Both the position numbers and the translations under genes were made by a program. DNA of 64,000 nt. Origin: Siphonodentalium dalli. Lineage: Eukaryota > Mollusca > Scaphopoda > Gadilida > Siphonodentaliidae. The notes beneath the pieces are model-generated. The model saw only the letters and a program-made list of their open reading frames with translations, searched no databases and was not told the origin of the DNA. Each line of letters opens with the position of its first letter. Positions within the stretch are counted from its first letter, which is position 1. The DNA lies in the NCBI GenBank assembly GCA_032622095.1, contig CP136069.1, forward strand, positions 2,951,462-3,015,461. Direction: 5' to 3'. Positions 22,031-32,500 of the stretch are shown piece by piece.

Positions 22031-22281
22031 TCTTAATCTCTTACCTTCACTTTAAAGACATATTAATTATGTACTTGTTCGGGTGCGTGAAACTGATAAG
22101 TTAGTATTCAGGTGCTACATGTATGCCGACTTCAGGAATGTAATATCGCCGAATATCTCAAGCAAATCAACCATACCACTCCATAGGTAACATACCACTC
22201 CATAGGTAACATACCATTCCATAGGTAACATCCTCTGAACTAAACTCAATTCTGGGGATTGGGAGCATCATTAACCCTTAA

Positions 22282-22810
22282 AGGTACTCAATCAGATTAG
22301 ACGCTCCTAAATTACTATTTCTTTGGCTTTTGGGGTAAAAGATATTTGATTCAAAGCTCAGAGTGATCAGATATCGATTTTTTAAGTTTGTTAACTTTTG
22401 GAGATGCGGACCGCTTCCACGTGCTCAAATTGCGGTTGTAAGATGTATAACTCGAAAATCAAGTGGTTACTATTAGCAATAATAACCACTTGATTTTAGA
22501 GTTATCCATCTTACACCCGCAATTCGTCTGTTTGAGCACGTGTAAGTGGACCACATCTCCAAAAATTAACAAACTTCAAAAATTGATATCTGATCACTGA
22601 GCTTTGAAGGGCGGGTTCCTCGACTCGAATCAAATATGTTTTACCCCCAAAGCCAAAGAAATATTAATTTAGGAGTCTAATCGGATTGAGTACACATGTA
22701 CCTTTATCTGTTATGCTCTCATTAGCATTTTTTGAGTTACTGGTTTATATTTATATTGAAGCCAAAGAAATAGTAATTTAGGGGTGCTTACTCGGATTGA
22801 GTACCTTTAA
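22282..22810. mobile_element. AGGTACTCAA TTAA MITE plus an extra right end
   Basis: TTAA at 22278-22281, then AGGTACTCAATCAGATTAGA. The mirrored arm ends about 22703 (GGATTGAGTACACATGTACCT). The centre is a strong hairpin around AATAACCACTTGATTT. A second right end at about 22756-22807 ends GGATTGAGTACCTTTAA. Confidence 0.7.
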
Positions 22811-22829
22811 CCCCTTTCGTATCCTAGTC

Positions 22830-23012
22830 TCCCTCGCATATATAAGAGAATGCAATGGTTTACATGGTCCAGGTAAATATTGTTAGGCCAATGTATTATC
22901 TTATATACATGTATGCGAAGCTCCATATGGGAGACTCACATATATAAAAGAATGCTATGGCACAGGGTTTTCGCAAAATTTCAGAAAGCTCCCGTCATGC
23001 AAGGGTTAATAA
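22830..23012. mobile_element. Family B' hairpin element (GGAAGCTCC...GTCATGAAAGGGTTAA type)
   Basis: CTCGCATATATAAGAGAATG and TATCTTATATACATGTATGCG hairpins are followed by GCACAGGGTTTTCGCAAAAT and CTCCCGTCATGCAAGGGTTAA. Related copies are at about 21595-21667, 26553-26808, 28300-28515 and 62365-62570. Confidence 0.6.
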
Positions 23013-23204
23013 GGGAGGTAACTCCAGTCAAGGAAGTGTTAAAATAAGATTTCCCCGTCTGCTGAGAATCACCTCCATTTTTGGGGAGAAGAGAAAATAC
23101 CAACAAATATTCAAGTAAAATGGATTTAATGAGTAAAAGATTATGTGTAAGTATGAAATGTGATGCTAGCAGCAAATCATGATGAATCACAACAAAGCAA
23201 TGAA

Positions 23205-23350
23205 GGATGTCTATTAGGGGGGTGTCAGTTCACAATAAAGCATGTCTATTGGGGGGGGGGGGGGGGGTACAATACAGCGATGAAGGATGTCTATTGGTGG
23301 GCGGGGGCACAATAAAGCATGTCTATTGGGAGGCACAATAAAGCGATGAG
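23205..23350. repeat. Short G-rich tandem repeat
   Basis: Four imperfect copies of CACAATAAAGCATGTCTATT or CAATGAAGGATGTCTATT followed by G runs. Confidence 0.7.
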
Positions 23351-23545
23351 TTTTCTATGGCATGAGAATATTCAGCTGGGTGGGAATCCAAAAAGAATTA
23401 TTTTAACCGGTAATAATAGTAAACGCCCAAATAAAGCTTCAACAGCCTAAAATATCTTCGGTCTGTCTCAATAACACCATACAAATATGGATATCATTGG
23501 AACCGGTTCATTGACCACATTGTGATGGTTACAGTTATGCCCTGT

Positions 23546-23614
23546 GCCAATGCATTCTCTTATATATGCGAGTCGACCATAGGTCGCCTCGCATATATAA
23601 GAGAATGCATTGGC
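23546..23614. repeat. 69-base near-perfect hairpin, family B
   Basis: GCCAATGCATTCTCTTATAT ATGCGAG is mirrored by CTCGCAT ATATAAGAGAATGCATTGGC around GACCATAGGTC, with one mismatch in about 32 paired bases. The oppositely oriented twin is at 23719-23787. Confidence 0.9.
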
Positions 23615-23718
23615 CTAAAAAAAAACTCTTTTTTAACACTTTTTTCTTACATTCTTTAATAATTTTTATAGTATTTTTCTACATTCTTTGACAATTTTAT
23701 CATTTTAATATGTGTTAA

Positions 23719-23787
23719 GCCAATGCATTCTCTTATATATGCGAGGCGACCTATGGTCGACTCGCATATATAAGAGAATGCATTGGC
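23719..23787. repeat. 69-base near-perfect hairpin, family B (inverted twin)
   Basis: The same hairpin with the loop as GACCTATGGTC, i.e. the reverse complement of the copy at 23546-23614. Confidence 0.9.
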
Positions 23788-23811
23788 ACGTTCTGTTGGG
23801 TAAAGGGTTAA

Positions 23812-24568
23812 ATCTATTGTGTTTCATAAAATATGTATTCACCCCATTGATTTTGTTTGTGGGTTTTTCAAGGATAGAGGTTTTGATTTTTAAGCACTTT
23901 TAACGGAGTGGGTCAAAATTTAAACACTTTTCATTTAGTGTACAAAACCTGTTTAGATAAAATTTGAAGAGGCGTAGATTGAAGAACAATATAAATCATG
24001 ATTTTCTCATAAATAGTAGTTCTGGCCAGTATTGACATCCGATAAACAATTTCAAATCAACCTGTTCATTAAACAGGGGCGGAGCATGATAATTAAATGG
24101 TTTCCATGATCAAGACATAGTTCAAGGCGGGGGGAAGGGGGGGGGGGGGTGGGAATATGATTATTAAATGATTTTCATGGGGGTGTAGCATGATCAGGAA
24201 TCTAAAGATTATTTTAATGCCAGACAATCTGATATCGAAACATGATTATTTTAATGCCAGACAATCTGATATCGATTATTTAGCGGTTTCTTCACAGAAC
24301 ATGATTCAAAATTTACGAAACTCGTTTGAATTGTTCCCAAGAGAAACATTTGTTTCATAAATATATTAATTAAAAACAATAGTCTCAATAAAAAATACAC
24401 ACAGATCAACTGTTTTATAAAGATAGTAACAATAGCTGTCCCATAGTATTATTATATTAAATTTTTTCTGAATTGGATATTTATTCAATAAGATTAAAAT
24501 TTTCTTCAACTTTCCATGCAATAATTATGTTTAGAATCAGATTGTCTGGATTTAATCAAAGTGTGGAT
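23812..24568. other. Non-coding spacer with a small duplication
   Basis: AT-rich. ATGATTATTTTAATGCCAGA followed by CAATCTGATATCGA occurs twice (about 24206-24240 and 24241-24275). G-rich homopolymer at 24129-24155. No gene seen. Confidence 0.5.
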
Positions 24569-24835
24569 TTAATCGAAGTCACATGACACAATAATTATGT
24601 TTCGAAGTCACATGACACAATAATTATGTTTCGAAGTCACATGACACAATAATTATGTTTCGAAGTCACATGACACAATAATTTTGTTTAGAAGTCACAT
24701 GACACAATAATTATGTTTCGAAGTCACATGACACAATAATTATGTTTAGAATTAGATTGTCTGGATTTAATCAAAGTGTGGATTTAATCGAAGTCGCATG
24801 ACACAATAATTATGTTTAGAAGTCACATGATTACC
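24569..24835. repeat. 29-bp minisatellite, about 8 copies
   Basis: Unit CGAAGTCACATGACACAATA followed by ATTATGTTT. A 36-bp segment (GATTGTCTGGATTTAATCAA ...) occurs before and within the array, giving a higher-order duplication. Confidence 0.9.
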
Positions 24836-25081
24836 TTTAACTAAAATTACGAGATATATTTATTTGAAGTCACATGGTTGTTATTAATTTGATGTTGATG
24901 GAATGAAGGAAGCACATTTTGTAAAGCAGAATTTGCGACGTGACAACATGATTCTGAGAAATGCATAGTCAGCGAGAACTTGTCTAAAGAGCACCAGAGA
25001 ATGCTTGTAGAATTAGAAGCAATCAAAACGACTCAGAATGTTCAGAACTGAATAGAACCCAGTACTCGATCAGAGGATAAC

Positions 25082-25325
25082 CTGTAGGGAGCCTCACATA
25101 GACTGCAGCAGACGACACTCTGTAGTGCATGCTTCCATCTGTGTGAGGCTCCCTGTGGGTTAAGCGTTAACTTGATCAGAGGATAAGAATGTTGATAGGT
25201 TTTATTATAAAAAAAACATATCGAGACCCCCCCACATAGACTGCAGCAGAAAACATATCGAGACCCCCCCCCCCCACATAGAATGCAGCAGAAAACATTC
25301 TGTGAGGCTCCCTGTGGGTTAAACT
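25082..25325. repeat. Family C hairpin and partial copies
   Basis: 25082-25161 is a full family C hairpin (GGGAGCCTCACATAGACTGC ... GAGGCTCCCTGTGGGTTAA). Two truncated copies with C runs follow at 25222-25320. Confidence 0.65.
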
Positions 25326-25645
25326 TTATGATGAGAGCTGTGCTGGTGCAGCATTAAAGACCCTGTAATAATTTTAGGCCAATTCTCGTATATGCGAAGC
25401 TCTATAGGATGGGGGGTGTCCACCTTTCAACTGCACCCACCCCCCCCCCCCCCCCCCCCCCCCCCAAACAAATTTCCTGCCATTTAAGGCCTGGACATCA
25501 TGAGTCGCTTTAACCTTTTTGCATGATAAAAGTGTCGATATCAACCCTTCAACAAATATAATACAATTGTGAAGAAAGATTAAATACCTTGTCAGAGATG
25601 AGTGATAAAATAGACTGGCCCCAATCCCAAACCCCCCCCCCCCCA

Positions 25646-25915
25646 ATAGTTTATACATCGACATGAACCAGTATTACTCCTAGCGATTTCAATGGTTTAT
25701 ACATCGACATGAACCAGTGTTACTCCTACCGATTTCAATGGTTAATACATCGACATGAACCAGTATTACTCCTAGCGATTTCAATGGTTTATACATCGAC
25801 ATGAACCAGTATTATTCCTACCGATTTCAATGGTTTATACATCGACATGAACCAGTATTATTCCTATCGATTTCAATGGTTTATACATCGACATGAACCA
25901 GTATTATTCCTACCG
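25646..25915. repeat. 44-bp minisatellite, about 6 copies
   Basis: Unit GGTTTATACATCGACATGAA, CCAGTATTACTCCTACCGAT, TTCAAT with single-base variants. A second block of the same repeat is at 26308-26492. The 390 bp between the blocks has no identifiable gene. Confidence 0.93.
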
Positions 25916-26307
25916 GGGTGGGTGTAAATATATTTGTATGGATGTTCAGACTGCAGAAATGTATCGAGTGTTCATATACCCCCGATGTTTGATGCACGTT
26001 TACTTTAACCTCACTGTTGAGGGCAACGTTGGTGTTGTAGTCAATCCGATTGCTTGTTACAACCAGATGTGGGGGGTGGATGCTCATATAATAAGATGGA
26101 ATGATACGGAATGAAGAGATGTTATTTGGGGGCGGGGCCAGTGATTTGTCTGGTTATAATGCATGTACAGCAGAAAGAAACCGTAGTCGTCATAAGCACT
26201 AGTCCAAATATCCTTCGACGTAAACCAGCTGGTGAAATCGGTGGTTTATGTCAAAGTACCGTTATCTAGATGAGTGCGTGATTTACACTGCTATAGAACA
26301 GTAAGGC

Positions 26308-26492
26308 TTTGACATGAACCAGTATTACTCCTACCGATATCAATGGTTTATACATCGACATGAACCAGTATTATTCCTACCGATTTCAATGGTTTATACA
26401 TCGACATGAACCAGTATTATTCCTACCGATTTCAATGGTTTATACATCGACATGAACCAGTATTATTCCTACCGATTTCAATGGTTTATGTC
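26308..26492. repeat. Second block of the 44-bp minisatellite, about 4 copies
   Basis: Same unit and orientation as 25646-25915, ending GGTTTATGTCGAAGGA. A related broken copy at about 26208-26250 (TTCGACGTAAACCAGCTGGT) marks the other edge of the intervening segment. Confidence 0.9.
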
Positions 26493-26552
26493 GAAGGAAA
26501 CTTGGGACTACGTAAGCACCTGAAATAGATGACATCTGTTAGACAGTTACAT

Positions 26553-26808
26553 GTAACCCTTTCATGACTGGAACTTCCTGAAATTTTGGGAAAACTCTGT
26601 GCCAATGCTTTGTCTTATATATGCGAGTTTCCCCATTGGGAGCCTCACATATATAATAAAATACATTGGCCTATCAATATTTGTAAGCCAGCGCATTCTC
26701 TTATACATGTGAGGCTCCCTACGGGAGACTCATATATATAGAGAATGCACTGACACATTGTATTTAATGTTGCACCCAGCACAGCTCCCATCATGAAAGA
26801 GTTAATAT
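26553..26808. mobile_element. Family B' TTAA-type MITE
   Basis: AACCCTTTCATGACTGGAAC TTCCTGAAATTT at the left is mirrored by AGCTCCCATCATGAAAGAGTTAA at the right. Two imperfect TATATATGYGAG hairpins and GGGAGCCTCACATATATAA lie between. Confidence 0.65.
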
Positions 26809-26970
26809 ATTAAAACCATTAAAAAAAACGCAGACGAGCAAAGTAGTCCCGTTATAAAAACCCACATCAAGCACGATTTCCGTGGCCGTGAATCGTTGTC
26901 ATAGAAACAATACCATTCGATTCACCTCGAAGCCTCGCGATGGAATGTCTCGGTGCGAGCCTGAGTTATA

Positions 26971-27042
26971 TGCCGAATGAAGTCCCCAGAGGGTGAATTT
27001 AGTAATACTATCCCAGTTCACCCTCTGGGGACCTCATTCTGC
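26971..27042. mobile_element. Short family A hairpin
   Basis: AATGAAGTCCCCAGAGGGTG mirrored by CCCTCTGGGGACCTCATTCTGC with a small centre. Confidence 0.65.
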
Positions 27043-27202
27043 TTGGACGTCATGGTGTTATGTGTATGGTGACGTCATGTTGGAGTTTTAATTTTAAGTC
27101 CCATGGCTATATGTAAAGTACAGGACTATATATATATAGAGTACTAAAGATGGAGACACTTGAACAATAGCAGTGGTATTTTTATGACACATTCTCAGTC
27201 AT

Positions 27203-27595
27203 ACGTAACCCACAGGGAGCCTCACACAGATTGAAGCATGCAATATGGAGTGTCGTCTGCTTCAGTCAATGTGGGGCTGCCTGTCGGTTAAATCGTGAAG
27301 TGAACAGTAGCGGAGGTATTTTTATGACAAAGATTCCCAGTCGAGAATTTGTTTACAAATTCAATTGAGCAACAACATTTCATACCGTCATGTCAGTCAA
27401 TATTACAAAATATAAAACTAGTGTTAATAAGGTAAATAAGTTAATGTTTTGCATCACAGGAAGCTCACTGATTAATGAACATGTATCAGGATACCACATC
27501 CCAGGGTTCCCGTATGGAGCCTCACACGGACCCAAGCAGACGACAGTCATCAGTGCATTGATCTCTCTGTCTGGGGCTCCATAAAGGGTTAAAAT
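27203..27595. repeat. Two family C hairpins
   Basis: Copies at 27207-27291 (AACCCACAGGGAGCCTCACA ... GTCGGTTAA) and 27503-27593 (GGGTTCCCGTATGGAGCCTC ... GGGGCTCCATAAAGGGTTAA). A related copy is at about 28510-28607. Confidence 0.6.
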
Positions 27596-27799
27596 AGTCT
27601 TGCGTGTTGTGTTCTATTTTTAAATATTTAAATAATTTCATATAATATTCTAGATATTTCTCCTACAACTGAGGCGTGCTGCTAACCTTTGCCCTTTCTT
27701 CACATCGATGTGATAAATATAAAGCCTTTCTTACGTAACAGATGTTCAAAAACAAATTACCCATGAAACAAAACATGAACTTTTTTACCTCATTTGTTT

Positions 27800-27965
27800 G
27801 TAAATACAACAATCACTAACGCTGAATATCCAGCCAATCACAGAAATATATCCAAGAATGAACCCCTTGATTACTGAATGGATGATCCCATTTAGTTGTA
27901 AAGGTTTACATTGGAATGGTCCATTCTTCGTTTGTAGGGATGTTCAGATTATATAAGAATATGCA
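27800..27965 (-). other. Possible exon with a hydrophobic segment (weak)
   Basis: One - strand frame is open for about 55 codons and reads ...LNGIIHSVIKGFILGYISVI GWIF..., ending YKQM just before GAG|GTAAAA. The content is membrane-like and the edge resembles a donor, but there is no homologue I recognise and the acceptor side is poor. It would belong to a separate gene beyond the RALGPS 3' end. It could well be chance. Confidence 0.15.
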
Positions 27966-28283
27966 AGGTGAGAACAATTAATGCGTAAAGTAGTGTTCAG
28001 ACGACCGTGTTTTTTGGTCCACACAGCCAGGTTTTTGGGTCCACGACCGCGTTGGTCCACAACCACGTTATTTGGTCAGACGACCGTGTTTCGTTGGTCA
28101 ATGAATACTTCTTAATAAGACATCCCTTCAAATGAACAAATGTACCGACCAATTAACAAGTATTCAGTAAGCAAAGGGTCATATAATATATAATTATATA
28201 AATATTCCACAAGGATAATTTGAGCAACAGGTTAGACAATTGAGAGGTTCCGCAAACTCATCAACAAATGGAAAATATAAAGG

Positions 28284-28640
28284 GTGAAGTATGATGTAAA
28301 ATACCCGGTCCATAGGGAGCCTCACATATATAAGAGAATGCATTGGCCTAATATTTACTCTGACCTTGTAAGCCAGTGCATCTCTTATATATGTGAGGCT
28401 CCCTATGGGAGAGTCACATTTTTAAGAGAATGCACTGGCATAGGGTTTTCGCAAAATTTGTCTGGCACAGGATCTTTAATGCTGCACCAGCGCAGCTCCC
28501 GTCATTCAAGGGTTATATAACACTCATGTATGGAGCCTCACATAGACCCAAGCATACGACAGTCATCGGTGCATTGTTCTCTCTGTCTGGGGCTCCATAA
28601 AGGGTTAGAACACTTCGATATGGAGCCTCACACAGACTGA
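28284..28640. mobile_element. Family B' hairpins followed by family C copies
   Basis: GGGAGCCTCACATATATAAG, GAGGCTCCCTATGGGAGAGT and TTTTCGCAAAATTTGTCTGG ending CCCGTCATTCAAGGGTTA (to 28514), then a family C-like CACTCATGTATGGAGCCTCA ... GGGGCTCCATAAAGGGTTA to 28607. Confidence 0.55.
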
Positions 28641-29064
28641 AGCAGATACAAGTCTTATTGTTTTTAGAATGGTTTGGTGCATGCTAATTTTATGCAAATA
28701 GCTGAAATATGCATTTAAGCAATATGCAATTAACTGAATTTGTACTGTTAATGTGATGTCAAATATCTTGGTAGTCATGAATTTGCGAAACCTCTCTGAT
28801 TCACTTGTTAATCACTAACGACACACGATTAATCTGTGAGTATTAGTCTATTCATGCGGACAATGCCACAGATTTGCACACATATTGCAGCTTTCCCGTC
28901 GACCTGTCTTTGTTTGGTTGGTAAATCAAACACACGTAGAAAACGATTAATCCGTTTCCCGAACTGGCCATCCAATCGCACCAGAGGATACTGTCCGAAC
29001 TCCCGAATCCTGTCACGTGTCAGACTATCAGCTCCAACCCATCACCGAAAGTCTCTGCGGCACA

Positions 29065-29200
29065 GATTTTGGATACATTCATGACATATTCTCGGGTTCC
29101 CTCCGTTTTACGTGGATATATTCATGACATATTATCGGGTTCCCTCCGTTTTACGTGGATATATTCATGAGATATTCTCGAATATCCTCCGTTTTATCCT
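29065..29200. repeat. Short tandem repeat downstream of RALGPS
   Basis: About 50-bp unit TTCATGACATATTCTCGGGT TCCCTCCGTTTTACGTGGAT AT, three copies. It may lie in the RALGPS 3' UTR, since it is 270-400 bases past the stop on the - strand. I did not find a clear polyadenylation signal. Confidence 0.75.
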
Positions 29201-29470
29201 GCAGTTACACAGACTTGGTTACATCGTTCCATTTACGATCGACTGTTCCATTTATATATTGCACACAACAGGGACAAGCCATATTAAAAGCACGTGAAAT
29301 TTCAGCTACTCTTAACTCTTTAACACATCTCATTGAAGACATTTAGTTGATTGCCGAGTGTCGACCCATTATAGGCAGGCTCTCTGCCTCTTCTGAATGT
29401 TCCGACAGGACGTGTGCTCGTTTTCTTGGAAGTTGATGAATTGAGCAATAAATAAATAGGCGTAATTTTT

Positions 29471-29500
29471 TCAGTCGAATGACATCAGATTAGCAGGCGT
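29471..29500 (-). CDS. RALGPS last coding exon (TPANLMSF-Asp, stop)
   Basis: Acceptor TTCTGCTTTCAG, nine codons ending in TGA at 29473-29471. RALGPS proteins end in PANLMSFE, so a single Glu-to-Asp change separates the tails. The 3' UTR continues to lower coordinates. Confidence 0.92.
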   Translation of the reverse strand, partial: TPANLMSFD

Positions 29501-32500
29501 CTGAAAGCAGAAATGGGCATAATTACTCAAGAGAAATCAACCCCCAAATTCAAACATGGGCAGGTAAGCACCTAAATACTGAAGTAACCATCCAGAAACC
29601 CCCAAAATCAACTGCAATTCTCTTCTCTGTAAGATAAATCATTCAAATAATGGTCAAAAACACCAGCAGAAGATCCGGACTGATAAAATAAAGTCGGATA
29701 ATTCTGGTTTCAAACTGTTCTCATAGTTTAATTTTGTTGTTTTTTGTTGTAAAGTCAGATATATTCCTACGGTGGCCTTTTAGAAATGACAAATTTTATG
29801 CTGGGAACAACCATTGAATCACTGACTAAGTTGTTAAAACACGAAGTTTTATTTGATTAGACACCGGAATAGCCAGCAATTTCCAATTCGACAAGGGCCA
29901 TAATGCTGGTAAAAAAAAAAATTTGAACATGACCTGTATTTTCATGTGAGTAATCTATGTACCAAATTATCAGGTAACTAAAACTAAAGCTATCACCTGG
30001 AAAACAAAATAATCGGCAAATTCCTTATAACTCAAAACTCACCCGTTCTGTTAGCCGTTTAGCTGCTTCGCTTAAATGATGGCACCAATTCAGTGATCGA
30101 GCCTGACATCCTGACCGGAATTTGTAGACGTTTCCTACAAAATAAATTCCAAAAGTTAAGTCACCAGTTACAGTAATGCCCTAAATAATCGACTCCGTAC
30201 CCACAGCAGAATTATGGGTAACTTTTGATTTTTCAGGATTTAGTAGGAAATATGACTTGTTGCCATTCATCTACTATGGGGTACCAAGACTCAGATTGAA
30301 GTTCCCAGATGGTGAATATTGATAAGTGCACCCACTGGGAACCTCGATCGTGCAATGTGTTGTCTGCTAATTTCGGGATATAGAGAAACTAAACTAAACA
30401 AGACAGTCAAAGACTGTGGGGTCGCTCACCAGACTGCAAAGACTGATAAGACTGGGACTCTTGAGACCATAACAGTCGGAACTTTTCATAATCACTTTAA
30501 AAGAAGTGGATCTAAACAGTATATGTGGCTAGAGAGGCTTCATGTCGATCAGTGAATATCTACCTTTAAATTACCAATGGAACACTACAGATCACCCCCC
30601 TCCAGCTCAACATATCCCCTCCTGACCGGGCTCCAGATTCCCAAGTCTTAGGTTGGAATTTCACAACTGACGTCTCAAACTTTCTCAATTGTTCGAAATT
30701 TCCAATCTCACAAGCACCTTTTTATAAACTATTTAGACATGTTTGAAGCCCAATTATCCATGAACCCGAGTCAGGTAGTTCCAAGGTAGATGTTTTAAGT
30801 GAAGTCCCCATAGCCCCGTCATTTCTTAACAGGTTGACCTCATGTTAACAAATCTGAATCTCAGTCACTAAAGGATCCTCCATACTATATGTAAGTTAAA
30901 TAGTCCAACCTCTCTTGAGAAGACATTTTTAAGTATTACTATAGAGACATACAGTTATGTCCCTGGTCCCACTCTATTTAATCTGGTGTCCCCATCTGAA
31001 TAAATTTGAATCCCAGACACCAAAGAACCCTTCATACTAAATATCAGTAAAATAGACCTGATGGTCTGTGTGAAGGAAGCATATTAAGAGGAAAACTGTC
31101 CTTTGCTTGACCCCTAGTTGACCAGGTGACCCCATTTAAAACCAATGACCCCATTTGAAAAAAAATCTGAACTCCAGGTCACACAAGGACTGTTCATACC
31201 AAATATGAACCCATTCAACCTGATGGTACAGCAGAAGAAGTAGTTTTTAAGAATTACTATGGAGGGCAAGAGTTATGGCCCTGCCTTCATAACCATTTGA
31301 TAGAGTGACCTCATTTAAACAAATCTGAATGTAAGTCACCTAGGGAACATCCACACCAAATATGAACCCATTCAGTCTAGAGAAGATGTGAGCTCAAAAA
31401 TTACATTTCATTGAACAAATCTGTAAATCACCCCCCCCCCCCAAACACAGTGGCGACATCCCTGCAAGAATATGACATACATGATTTATTTGAATGCCTA
31501 TTGGCTCAACAAAATTACCATGACCTTGAAAGCCAGTGCATTCTCTTTTATATGAATCGGCACAATGGTTATGAACAAGAAGTTGTTGTAAGAATTACTA
31601 TGGAGGAATAGAGTTATGGCCCTGGTTTCGCAACTATTTGACCCAGTGACCTCATTTGAACAAATCTGAATGAGAGTCACCTAGGGAACATCCACACCAA
31701 ATATGAACCAATTCGGTATGATGGTTTCAGAGGAGAAGATGTTTTTTAAAAAGTTGACGGACGGACAGACAGACGGACGACGGACGAGGAGTGATGACAA
31801 TAGCTCCACCGGAGACTTCGTCTCAGGTGAGCTAAAAAGAAATAGAAATGTGAAGAAGTTTCTTTAGAAATTTGATAATAAATAAACTTCCAGAGAAGAT
31901 GAGGCCTAAGCAGAATCCAGAGGATGAATCTAGTGATGCTAGCCCACAGAGTAGTTTTATGTTAAGTCATTGAATTGAGAAAAATTGCGTTCTGATTCTG
32001 GAATTGAACAATATGAAGGTGTCAATGACACTGTAGCTCAACTTGGAGGGGGTAATTTCATGTGTAACATTCAATGAAGCGATTAGGAATGCATGTCTCC
32101 CATCTAGAGGTGATATCATAAAGATGGCTGTAAATTTTCAAAACAATTATCCAATAAATGCAGGGTGTGTCGATGGATTCAAATTTGAAATCAATGATGG
32201 CTGCCGACAGCCATGTTTTTTAATGAATTTCGGAAAACAATTGATGGCTCCCATCTGGAGGTCACCCCAAAGATCCATATGAAGTTTGGTGATGACTGGA
32301 TGGGGGAGGTGGCCTGTAGGGTATGCCGAAGGATTTAGTCATACAAGAGTAAAATCCAAGATGGCCATAGTAGCGGCAATGTATTTTAGAATTTTTTTTT
32401 CACATACAATAGCTCCCATCTGGTGGTGATCCTAAAAATGCCTGTAAATTTTTAAAACAATTCTCCAACAAATGCGGGTTGCAGGGTGTGCCGATGGATT

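Larger units (their letters stand above)
23402..23811. mobile_element. TTAA MITE, CCCTTTACCCAAC family, left end degraded
   Basis: It contains the family's left arm (CGCCCAAATAAAGCTTCAAC, ATATCTTCGGTCTGTCTCAA), two 69-base hairpins facing each other, and the right end GTTGGGTAAAGGGTTAA (TTAA 23808-23811). The outermost left end is missing or altered. Better preserved copies are at 35372-35754 and 59919-60307. Confidence 0.75.

Noticed and set aside
28836-29084. 82-codon + strand frame downstream of RALGPS
   Set aside because: No homology or splice context, and the region is more simply the RALGPS 3' UTR or spacer.
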